Assembly: GCA_023014335.1 (NCBI GenBank)
Contig: JAECYW010000013.1
Coordinates: forward strand, 124,001 to 188,000
DNA from: Galerina marginata
Lineage: Eukaryota; Basidiomycota; Agaricomycetes; Agaricales; Galerinaceae
DNA: 64,000 nt
Direction of reading: 5' to 3'
The notes beneath the pieces were generated by a model. It saw nothing but the letters and a program-made list of their open reading frames with translations, ran no database searches and was not told where the DNA came from. The stretch's first letter is position 1. Each line of letters begins with the position of its first letter. Shown piece after piece: positions 33,531 to 43,520 of this stretch. Both the position numbers and the translations under genes were made by a program.

Positions 33531-33548
33531 CCTGGTCACGTGACCAGG
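33531..33548 (+). other. 18-bp perfect palindrome at start of the 3' module
   Basis: CCTGGTCACGTGACCAGG is self-complementary and contains an E-box core CACGTG. It occurs in nearly every E copy immediately after the truncated unit (E8 has one change). Confidence 0.8.
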
Positions 33549-33684
33549 CCGTTTTAGGTTTGTTAGATCCGCCTCATTTTTCTGCTTTTTTTGAGTATAA
33601 GATCATCCTAATAGCTTCAGAACTGAGCGAACTATGCATTATTTACTTATTTAACCTTTATTTATAGTCGGACTTACCTTAAAA

Positions 33685-33729
33685 GTAAGAACTTGTTTTT
33701 GCCATGCGCAGCAATGGCCTCTGACCAAG
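33685..33729 (+). other. 3' terminal structure of the E family
   Basis: GTAAGAACTTGT (33685-33696) is the exact complement of the 5' terminal ACAAGTTCTTAC and lies 33 bp inside the end, forming an asymmetric terminal inverted repeat. A hairpin GCCATGCGCAGCAATGGC (33701-33718) ends 11 bp before the terminus ACCAAG. This spacing is like the 3' hairpin of Helitrons. Confidence 0.65.
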
Positions 33730-34216
33730 TCCCTTCTTCTAGGCGAAGTCCAGTTTTCCTCACTTCGGTCAAGGTTTCCGCCCGTGGTAAGTTTGGAGAG
33801 TTCATCGACCTAGCAAGCTCCAGCAAGCTGCGAGTGACTGCGCTACTGTAGTGATTTGTTGAAGATCAATTTCGGCTGATGGGAAGATTATAGAGTCACG
33901 TGAACCGACAAGCCTGGGTCGACGGGTCAGTACAGTACCGAGTACTGGCTAAGTTCAAGTTGCTTTCATCTTGTTCGCATCAATGCACTCTTGTCTTCTC
34001 GCAAAGCTCGCCGGACAAGCCCCTTGGCGCTACAGAGCGCTCTAGAGTGATTGTGAAAGAGGGGTTTTACTATTGACTCAGTGGTGATCTTTAGAGGCTA
34101 CCCTGCATTATTGACAACTTTTCGAAACTGCACGCGATTGATCAATGATCATGAACACAACTCAGTGAACACAACTCGTTCTCCCAGATCTAGATCTGCA
34201 GCCCGCTTTACGCATG

Positions 34217-34224
34217 TATAAATA
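34217..34224 (+). promoter_or_regulatory. TATA box of the WD40 gene
   Basis: TATAAATA lies 70 bp upstream of the ATG at 34294, in a pyrimidine-rich leader. The 33731-34216 stretch before it holds no frame I can support. Confidence 0.6.
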
Positions 34225-34293
34225 GTGCGTACTAAAACTCCTTCCTACTCGCACTCCTCACGTTATCATCTGCTTCCTCATTTCTGTCCAAGT

Positions 34294-37200
34294 ATGTGTT
34301 TACAGCGAATCTGGAACATTATTCGACCAGAGAATGTAAGTTCAAACTCTATCATATCATCGACTTTCTGTAGCACTGGTTGACACTGGTTTACAAGTTC
34401 TTACATAGTAAAAGAACTTGTTTTCTACACTTGATAGCAGAAGAAAATGGTTTCTAACGCAATGGTTGGAAATTCTCCCACTGCTATAGTGACCCTGCAT
34501 GGTTTCTGTATCTCAGCCATTACTGGGCCAATTTTGATGATCGTGGTATCAAAAAATTCGTAAAGATCAGGGCTTTCATGTGGTATGTGTATCCAGGGTT
34601 GATTAGGTCATGTGACCTGTTCACACAACCCAAAAAGCGCAAATTTGTGTAAATTTACACTTAAAACAGATTTCAGTGAGCTAGATATACTAAAATATAT
34701 TACCCAGACCAGTCTAGAATAATGTACAAATATTTACATATGTTTTGCAATGATGTCATGGTGTCCAAATCTGGCAAACAGCCAGCTTAACTCAGTAAAA
34801 ATCGCAAAATTGGTGTTAAACTGACTGAATAACCCATGAAAGACACACCAAACATTGCAAAACATGGCCAAATAGCTTGAAAATAATGTTCTAGAAGCTT
34901 ACATAATCAAACCCACAGCAGGACTTTGTGCAATTGCCTTGGAATCAGTTGATGCACCAAGTTAGACCAAAATATTCTCAGGGATATGTCATGTGATATG
35001 TGTGCACAGACCATCTCTTAGGTAAAAAAACATCATTAGTCTTTTTATTTTATTTTAATGCCTTTAAAATCTCTTAAAATGGCTTATTTACTGTGTATTT
35101 CAAACAATATTCCACATTTGGTAAGTCACATGAGAATGTGACAATACATATGTGACAGTATTTTATAGCCCTGATTTTTCTGATAATTACACACTTTATT
35201 TCAAGGCAATCCGATAAAAACTAAGCGACGTATGAATTAATCTTGTTACAAGTTCTTACGTAGTAAAAGAACTTGTTTTCTACACTTGATAGCAGAAGAA
35301 AATGGTTTCTAACGCAATGGTTGGAAATTCTCCCACTGCTATAGTGACCCTGCATGGTTTCTGTATCTCAGCCATTACTGGGCCAATTTTTATGATCTTG
35401 GTATCAAAAAAATCGTAAAAATCAGGGCCTTCCTGGTCACGTGACCAGGCCGTTTTAGGCTTGTTAGATCCGCTTCATTTTTCTGCTTTTTTTGAGTATA
35501 AGATCATCCTAATAGCTTCAGATTTGAGCAGACTATGCATTATTTACTTATTTAACCTCTATTTATGACTTACCTTGAAAGTAAGAACTTGTTTTTGCCA
35601 TGCGCAGCAATGGCCTCTGACCAAGTCACTAGAGCTACTTCCTGAAGGCTAAGCTTAACGGACATCACGGTCCTATCAACTGTTTTGCTCTCATCAATGA
35701 ATTTGACCTTCTGGCCAGTGGAGGTAAATGTCGTCCTCGAGGCCTCGTATTATTCCTTGTTTGACCCTCCGGATGTAGGTGACGATGAATGCGTCAATAT
35801 CTGGGATCTGAAGACTTTTCAGTGCACGGAGACTCTTACTGATTCGGGAGGTCGATGGGGCCAAGTGACATGCATGATGTGGACTGGTGTGCCGAATGGT
35901 GGCTTACTGTGCCTGGGAACAGGAAGAGGCAGACTGATAGTTTATCAGCGCAAGCGCGTACGTTCCTAATTTCACAACTCAAATAAGCTGTTGCGCTGAC
36001 CTACGCATCGTGAACAAGCAAAGCCACTTTATTGAAGTCCTGGACATCCAGATCTTTGATGCTGGTAGCAGTGTCGAAGCGGTCGTGTTCGATTCTCACC
36101 AGCAGCGCCTTGCTGCAGCATGCCACAATGGGAGTGTGAAGATGTTTCGCTTCAACAAAGATGGTGCGTTGATATTAAGTTCAAAATATGGCCTACATAA
36201 TATAACCCATGTCAGGGAACTCTCCTATCCTGCCAGCTGCTCTGTGGACTTGTGGATGTGGGCCATTGCTTCGCATGGCATGTATGAGTCCTTTTTAATT
36301 TCAAAAGATCAAAAGTTAATGGCACAACCAGACACCTTAGTGACCAGAAGAGTATCCTAGATGATAGTAAAGAATAGCCAAAGACCATAGCAAAAAAAAC
36401 CAAGTCAATAGCTGCATTGGTGATGGAGAAAAGAAACAAAGAAGTTTCAAAGTTTAACTTATTATATATTGTGGGAGAAAGCTACTCAATTTGGCAATTA
36501 CTATTTTGGGAAACAAAAACAAAGTTGTGGGAAATGATTTTAGGACCCTGAATCTTTTTAAATCATGTGATTAGCTGCCTTTCTTATTGAGAAAAATGCA
36601 AAAAACTCAAAAAAAGCCAGCACTTTTGTGATTTTTGTACTTAAAAGATCAATATCTCAAGAATAAAAATAGCAAGTCACATGATTTTTTCAGATTTATG
36701 GTCAAGGGACTTAAATCTATTATTTGATCAAAAATTTCCTTTTTGGGAAATTTTTTTCCGCGGTGTTGAATGATCAATCAATGAATCAAAATTTCAACTA
36801 AGTTCTGGGTTTATAAAGAATGAGTCTTTGATAAATCAAAGGACTCATAACAGTCGGCCCCAGCCAAGCAATTCCACGATCCCTCTACTTCTTAAACAAG
36901 GGGGAGGACCTCATAATATTCTATCTTGAGTCTGGAGAATTGTGAGAAGTACGCAACCTCAACTGATTTTATACACTGACTACCACCACCAGAATTTGCT
37001 ATGATTCACAAACAGCCGCTGTGAAGTACTCAAAAACAGTCAAAACACCAATGTGCGTAGTTCTATCGGTCAAATCATGGGCTTATAACTGACAAGACAG
37101 TGAAGTGGCAACACTGACCTTGATGAAATGGAGAAGAACATTGTGGTCGACAATATCAGCACGGGATATGACATATATCCTGCAGGCCGTTCCATCCTTA

Positions 37201-38033
37201 CGCACTCTCTGGAGGTGCCGACTACTCGCAAGCATATCAGGGCAGTGGTATTTTGTGAGAACGGGCAGTCTGTTGTGGGAGGCAGCGACCATGGAAGGCT
37301 CTACTTTTTCAATCCTAAATCTCCGCAGTCAAATCAAATATTAGCACATGGGAGCCAGTCCACCTTAATTCAAGCAATAGTGGTAAGTCAGTTTTGGATC
37401 ACTTGACTTTGAGATCATTAAAATCCTGTCTAGTCCATGAGCTCAGAAGAGCGTCATCTGATTGTCAGCGGTTCTTCTGACAATGAATCTCATATTTGCA
37501 TCTGGGAGAAGCCCGTGAGTGACGGCCCAAAACTACCTATGCGGAGCATAACCTGATCAGCTGCCTTTAAAGACTAAACGCGCATTGCAACGAAGACGGC
37601 GAGAAGATGAGCGGAGAGGGGAACAAATCATTTTTTTCACTCTCCTTATCCTCAACTTTGCATTGGCAATAACATGGAAAGCTTGGTTTCTGGCTTTCAG
37701 ATCGGTCTGGTCTTCTCTCTTTTTTATTTGGCCTAGCTCACACTTTGATAGGAGTTCGCCAACTTGCCTGAGAAATTGCAAAACAGTTTGACCCCCATTA
37801 TTGGGCGGGATGCTGTTGCCAGGCGGGGTGTTGTGACGGTCAAGACCATTGAGAGCAGTGTCAGCCTGCCTAGTGAAGCTGATATTCTAGATTTGAAGGA
37901 TCGCATTCTGCGTAAGATTCTTCGAATGCCTCCTCAGCTGATTGAGAAGGCTGGGAAATTGCAGACTGAAATTGATAACCAGGAGGTGGACGAGGATCGA
38001 ATTGTGAACCAGTTGATTTCTGGTTTGCTCTAA
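34294..38033 (+). CDS. WD40-repeat protein with C-terminal membrane anchor
   Basis: Ten exons fit with consistent phases: 34294-34335, 35633-35723, 35779-35957, 36019-36163, 36854-36941, 36993-37052, 37106-37382, 37434-37514, 37561-37704 and 37752-38033, for 462 residues. WD-type blades include ASGGDDECVNIWD and LAAACHNGSVKMFRF, with later blades ending VVGGSDHGRLYFF and VSGSSDNESHICIWE. A basic run then precedes one hydrophobic helix (FFTLLILNFALAITW) and a helical tail. Without the last splice it would stop at 37791 (397 residues). It is a common agaricomycete type of membrane-tethered beta-propeller, role unknown. Intron 1 carries E5 and intron 4 is 690 nt instead of about 55. Confidence 0.75.
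34392..35625 (+). mobile_element. E5: Helentron-like element in WD40 intron 1
   Basis: This 1234-bp copy has one 855-bp unit (34393-35247), a truncated unit and the 3' module. It is flanked by T at 34391 and 35626. The unit has the alternative 5' sequence TCTACACTTGATAGCAGAAG in place of the GCCTGC/GCAGGC hairpin. It lies seven bases before the CACTAG acceptor of a 63-nt intron, so the intron became 1297 nt and the likely branch point (TTGAC near 34380) is separated from its AG. Confidence 0.9.
36164..36853 (+). other. Enlarged WD40 intron 4 with an AT-rich insertion
   Basis: The other introns of this gene are 46-63 nt, so about 630 bp here is probably inserted. It is AT-rich with no coding potential. 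At about 36262-36280 it contains a sequence one or two bases from the 3' hairpin of the E family in minus orientation, GCCATTGCttCGCATGGCA. The rest does not match E units. Confidence 0.5.
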
Positions 38034-38366
38034 CAATTGGTGCTCCAAATCCTGTGTTCTCGGCCTTGTATTCACAAACAATGATACTCTGTAGATCAAC
38101 CTTCTTAAATGACTTAAATAACGACGTTTGGATGACGATGACCTGCAATGCACAAGACTGAGCATGTTTGGAAGCAACGCAATTTGAATTACATTGTAAT
38201 TGCTACCAGCTATTGTACCTAAATACAGTGTTTAAATAAACAAAGAGGGTGTCTATCTTCATTTCAATTGCTATCATCGTACCCGTCGGAAAGGGAAGCA
38301 AGATCAGGAGAATCTGTGGTAAATACATAAGATGGGGGGGCAGAGAGGAATACCCCTTGCTCTGGA

Positions 38367-39899
38367 CACTTCAGTGACCCACTAAACATAACCTACTAGG
38401 TTGATTAATTTCTGATAGAAAATACAATCTAGAGGAGGCTCTGAAACATTTTTCAGAAACATTTTTATGCCAAATATTTTCATAGAATAAATATTTGTTT
38501 TCTCAAATGCAATAATGTTTTTGTGACATCCAGAAATGTTTTGTTCTTAGAAAATATATTTATTGCTGATATGGTGGCAGGGGTCCTTCTACTAAAATAT
38601 TTTCTGGGCATTTCTATAAAAAATTACCTATACAATATTAATAAATCTATATTCTGTATGTAGGATTAGTTTCAAATGTAAAGTAGATAATTGAGTAGAT
38701 AGACAAGTAATTAAATATACTTTAAAAAAAAAAAAAATCTCAATAATGAAAATTCCCAAATCAGATTGACCATCAAATGATTTGACCAGTTACAAAATGC
38801 AATAGGAATGGTTCATATATACTGCATTATATAGGGGTGAAAGAAATAGATGTTTTATAAAATATCAAAATGTTAAAAATGTTAAAATGCTGAAAAACTG
38901 AGCAATTTAAAGAGTAATATCTCTTAATTTTAACATCATCTTGTAGCTCTGAATTTTCTTGATTTTCTGATGTTTAAATCAGGGCAATCGGATAAAAACT
39001 GAGCAAATTATAGTCAAATTACATTTCAAAAGAGAAGCGTTCAAAAGTGTATTTTGTGTTTTTCTTGGCAAGTAAGGCACCAAGTCACATGATACTAACA
39101 GATTTCAGATCAGAAAAAATAGCTCTATGTTTTCTATTAATAGACCCTGACCTGAAAATGCCTTTTTTGAAACTAGTTCTATTTATAGATCAGACTCAAA
39201 TTTATGAACTATTTTTATACTCTTGCTCTAATCTAAGCTGTTTCTATTAATAGATTAATGCTTAATCCTTCTTTATAATAATCTCTTTATGAACTATTTT
39301 TAGACACCAAGTACAACTTCAAATTTTGAAACTGTTTCTATTTATAGACAAGCCTTCTATAAACTATTTTTAGACACCAACTATCAATTCCAAATTTTAT
39401 AAATGTTTCTATTTATAACTTATTAATCAGGTATATAAACTTAATGCAGTTCTATTTTTAGAAGTATGTCTATTTTAAAACTAAAATCTTGAAATTTTTT
39501 GGAATTTTTTCTATGTTTAGCTAGACCCTGAAATTCTATTTTGGGAATTATTTCTATTTATAGTCTTATCAGCTATTTTTAGAACAAATCTTGTTTTGCT
39601 CATATCTTACTGAGAAATGTAAATATTAATATGATTTAAATTGTAAAATAATTTAAAAATATATTACTTTCTTTTGAGATACTCTTTCCTTTTTTGGGAA
39701 ATTTTCCCATCTGCCAAATCTGGTTTCAGAAATAAGGATAAAATTATAATTTAAATAGATTTGAAATTGCCCTGATGAGTAGTACAACTTTTGTTACTAG
39801 CACAGTTATGTCCAATCACTTTTGGAAATTGCATTTATTTAAATAAAGCATTGATTGATTAGTTTGTTATTTAAGGCACCTCAAACAGTTAGTTATGTT
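38367..39899 (+). repeat. Left arm of the foldback element
   Basis: This 1533-bp arm is the inverse complement of 41465-42997 with only occasional differences (one near 39690). It is AT-rich and contains a dense run of motifs of the form TCTATTWATAGA between 39130 and 39580. Confidence 0.9.
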
Positions 39900-41464
39900 T
39901 TTCAAGAAGCCTGACAACGATTTTGATGCAGCTTATATCTCAATAAGGAAAAAGGATAAAATTATAATTAAAATAGATTTGAAATTGCCTTGATGAGTAG
40001 TACAACTTTTGTTATCAGCACAGCCACATCCAATCACTTTTGGAAATTCATTTTTATTTGATTAATTTCTCAATTACTCAGGCTATTTATTTTTGGATAT
40101 GACAATACATTTAAAACTTGAATTTATATTTAAGCTCATGTAAGGGAAAACCCAAAGGGTTTGTTTCTGCTTGTGGCTGTGCTTTTATTTCCACTCATTG
40201 TATTAGCACTACTTCTACTATTGTCTCTATCACATGCCCAACTTCGTCGTAAAGTGGGTTCCAAGGGTAAGGAGCCTTTTTGTAGGCCTCTGCGCCTGAC
40301 AACACATCCCATCTCACGGCTCTGCCAAGCAGAGCTCTGCTCATCCTATCCAAAGGTCTTTCACGTGCTGTTCTTCGACAGTGCTACAGAGTAGCAGATG
40401 CCGACGATAGATAAGCATTAGCAGGTGCGAGGTCCTTTGTGAAAATTTCACCGTGTTGCTTTTGTCCTCGACAATCACTCATCCCGCAACATGGTAAGTG
40501 CCCTGCACTCTTACCTCATATATCGGGCTGACACCCCTCACTTTCAGAATAGTGATTTTTGCAAGCTTCGCTTTTATTTTAACAATCTCCATAATCACTA
40601 TTCTACTGTGAGTCACCACCTGGGTTTTTGGACAAATCCCAATCTGATCTTGCTATCTTATTTGCAATCACTTTCATTCACTTTCTGGCTTCGCCATCTG
40701 AACCTTCTCTAAGTGATACAGCTTATCTATCATCTTTGTGCTCTGATTTGTTCATTCTCAAGAGTAGGATTAGTCTTCTTACTAGTCTTATGATATTTGG
40801 TCTATTTGGTTGGCACTCAAAAGATCCAACAACTAAGAGCTGTAAAGTTTGTAACCTGAAGTGACATGGTTTACCTGTTGGTTTGAGCTGAAGAAAGAAT
40901 TCTCTCAGATTAAAGTTATAGGGAACAGTCAAGTCCTCTGTGGATTGAGATTTAGTGGCAGTCAAGTCACTGGGAATCTAGGTCATAGTAATTGACAAGT
41001 CACTAGTACAATTACAATATCTGAGAGAGAGGTTTGAAGAAAAGGATTATAGCAGTCAAGCCATGGAATACACAGCTGAGGGATTGATAGTCCTTGGCAA
41101 AGTGTTATCCATAGGACTGGCAAGACAAGTTGTAAGTTGGTCAGAAACCACACTGAAACCAATTCTGATCCATAGGTATGGCACAAGATGTATGAACAGG
41201 ATTACAGCAAGATTTAGGGGCATTTGGTGGTGTTCTGACGCCAGAAATTGGCTTGGCACTTGCCTCCCAAATATCTGGGTGGAGCTTTAATCTATGTTAG
41301 GTACGCTACGTGTCACATGGTTAGTTTTCTTCAAGCATTTGGACAGTGATACCGAGCTTACCTCAAACATATAGTCTAGACTATCAGCCTGAATTGAAAG
41401 GTTATAAAAGAGCATATACCTGCACTGGGCTGGGTTTCTTTTATGTTGAATTTCATTAAGTTAT
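39900..41464. other. Interior of the foldback element
   Basis: This 1565-bp single-copy interior starts with a diverged duplication of the arm end (39930-40060 resembles 39720-39850). From about 40140 the base composition changes and several short frames appear on both strands. One at 40161-40394 begins with a hydrophobic stretch. I recognise no protein and cannot say whether this is captured host DNA or remnant transposon sequence. Confidence 0.5.
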
Positions 41465-42997
41465 AACATAACTAACTGTTTGAGGTGCCTTAAATAACAA
41501 ACTAATCAATCAATGCTTTATTTAAATAAATGCAATTTCCAAAAGTGATTGGACATAACTGTGCTAGTAACAAAAGTTGTACTACTCATCAGGGCAATTT
41601 CAAATCTATTTAAATTATAATTTTATCCTTATTTCTGAAACCAGATTTGGCAGATGGGAAAATTTCCCAAAAAAGGAAAAAGTATCTCAAAAGAAAGTAA
41701 TATATTTTTAAATTATTTTACAATTTAAATCATATTAATATTTACATTTCTCAGTAAGATATGAGCAAAACAAGATTTGTTCTAAAAATAGCTGATAAGA
41801 CTATAAATAGAAATAATTCCCAAAATAGAATTTCAGGGTCTAGCTAAACATAGAAAAAATTCCAAAAAATTTCAAGATTTTAGTTTTAAAATAGACATAC
41901 TTCTAAAAATAGAACTGCATTAAGTTTATATACCTGATTAATAAGTTATAAATAGAAACATTTATAAAATTTGGAATTGATAGTTGGTGTCTAAAAATAG
42001 TTTATAGAAGGCTTGTCTATAAATAGAAACAGTTTCAAAATTTGAAGTTGTACTTGGTGTCTAAAAATAGTTCATAAAGAGATTATTATAAAGAAGGATT
42101 AAGCATTAATCTATTAATAGAAACAGCTTAGATTAGAGCAAGAGTATAAAAATAGTTCATAAATTTGAGTCTGATCTATAAATAGAACTAGTTTCAAAAA
42201 AGGCATTTTCAGGTCAGGGTCTATTAATAGAAAACATAGAGCTATTTTTTCTGATCTGAAATCTGTTAGTATCATGTGACTTGGTGCCTTACTTGCCAAG
42301 AAAAACACAAAATACACTTTTGAACGCTTCTCTTTTGAAATGTAATTTGACTATAATTTGCTCAGTTTTTATCCGATTGCCCTGATTTAAACATCAGAAA
42401 ATCAAGAAAATTCAGAGCTACAAGATGATGTTAAAATTAAGAGATATTACTCTTTAAATTGCTCAGTTTTTCAGCATTTTAACATTTTTAACATTTTGAT
42501 ATTTTATAAAACATCTATTTCTTTCACCCCTATATAATGCAGTATATATGAACCATTCCTATTGCATTTTGTAACTGGTCAAATCATTTGATGGTCAATC
42601 TGATTTGGGAATTTTCATTATTGAGATTTTTTTTTTTTTTAAAGTATATTTAATTACTTGTCTATCTACTCAATTATCTACTTTACATTTGAAACTAATC
42701 CTACATACAGAATATAGATTTATTAATATTGTATAGGTAATTTTTTATAGAAATGCCCAGAAAATATTTTAGTAGAAGGACCCCTGCCACCATATCAGCA
42801 ATAAATATATTTTCTAAGAACAAAACATTTCTGGATGTCACAAAAACATTATTGCATTTGAGAAAACAAATATTTATTCTATGAAAATATTTGGCATAAA
42901 AATGTTTCTGAAAAATGTTTCAGAGCCTCCTCTAGATTGTATTTTCTATCAGAAATTAATCAACCTAGTAGGTTATGTTTAGTGGGTCACTGAAGTG
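41465..42997 (-). repeat. Right arm of the foldback element
   Basis: This is the inverted copy of 38367-39899, ending ...GGGTCACTGAAGTG. A 67-residue frame occurs in both arms but is AT-rich and without features. Confidence 0.9.
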
Positions 42998-43520
42998 CTC
43001 TGGATTAGGCTTTTCAAAGTCGTTCACCAGATCTGGGGATACCTCGAGGTCGATGTGGGAGGAGTCAAGGACTGATAGAATAAAATGTAATTGCTTGGTA
43101 GCTTCTTGGACACATACACAAGCCTCTTCGACATCATAACGGAGGCGGTTCAGAAGCTTTTCACACTCCATCACTTTGCATTTAGCGAGATCTTCCGCAG
43201 CAACAAGGCAGTCCTTGCTGGCGTTTGCGAGGTCGACCGCAAGCTGTGGAGTGAGGGACGTGAGTTCTTCGCCGAAGGAAGCAACTTTCTGTATAACTCT
43301 TGTTTCCTGAAGCTTCTGCAAAGAGAGCACCTCTTCTGCTGTGGCTTTGAGCCTCATAGCCCTCGAAAGGGAGATATGTTGTTTCGCCTTATAGTCCTCT
43401 GCACTGATGGGTTCCCGTGCTGGGGAAAACTACATAAAGTGGTCAATAGAATGCATGAAAAGACTCCATTCAATTACGCACTCGAGGGTGAGTCAGTTTG
43501 CTGATGTAGGGTGACTGCAT

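Larger units (their letters stand above)
33346..33729 (+). mobile_element. E4: minimal Helentron-like element with no full unit
   Basis: This 384-bp copy has the 5' end and truncated unit joined directly to the 3' module. It is flanked by T at 33345 and 33730. It is the same length as E7 and shows the minimum needed for mobility: 5' terminus, about 180 bp of the unit, and the 3' module. Confidence 0.9.
38367..42997. mobile_element. Foldback transposon with 1.53-kb inverted arms
   Basis: The element is 4631 bp, bounded by CACTTCAGTGACCC on the left and its complement on the right. It is flanked by a direct 7-bp duplication CTCTGGA (38360-38366 and 42998-43004), or 8 bp if the shared G is counted. 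The arms are near-identical inverted copies. No transposase is visible, so it is non-autonomous. A 7-8 bp duplication is compatible with hAT-like or related cut-and-paste families, but the termini do not let me choose. Confidence 0.85.
38264..43520 (-). pseudogene. Small helical protein gene, last exon split by the foldback element
   Basis: The minus-strand exons are 43520-43478, 43419-42998 and the remainder of the last exon at 38366-38264, with a 58-nt intron at 43477-43420. Removing the foldback element and one copy of its 7-bp duplication leaves 561 nt, or 186 residues, in a single frame ending TGA at 38264. This confirms both the gene and the empty site. The protein is alpha-helical with leucine heptads and conserved-looking cysteines, and no known domain is recognised. 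As it stands, translation would enter the element and stop at 42965. It is convergent with the WD40 gene, with 230 bp between the stop codons. Confidence 0.7.

Noticed and set aside
39047..39250. A 67-residue frame present in both foldback arms
   Set aside because: It is AT-rich, lies in inverted-repeat DNA and is disrupted in the diverged relative near 56310.
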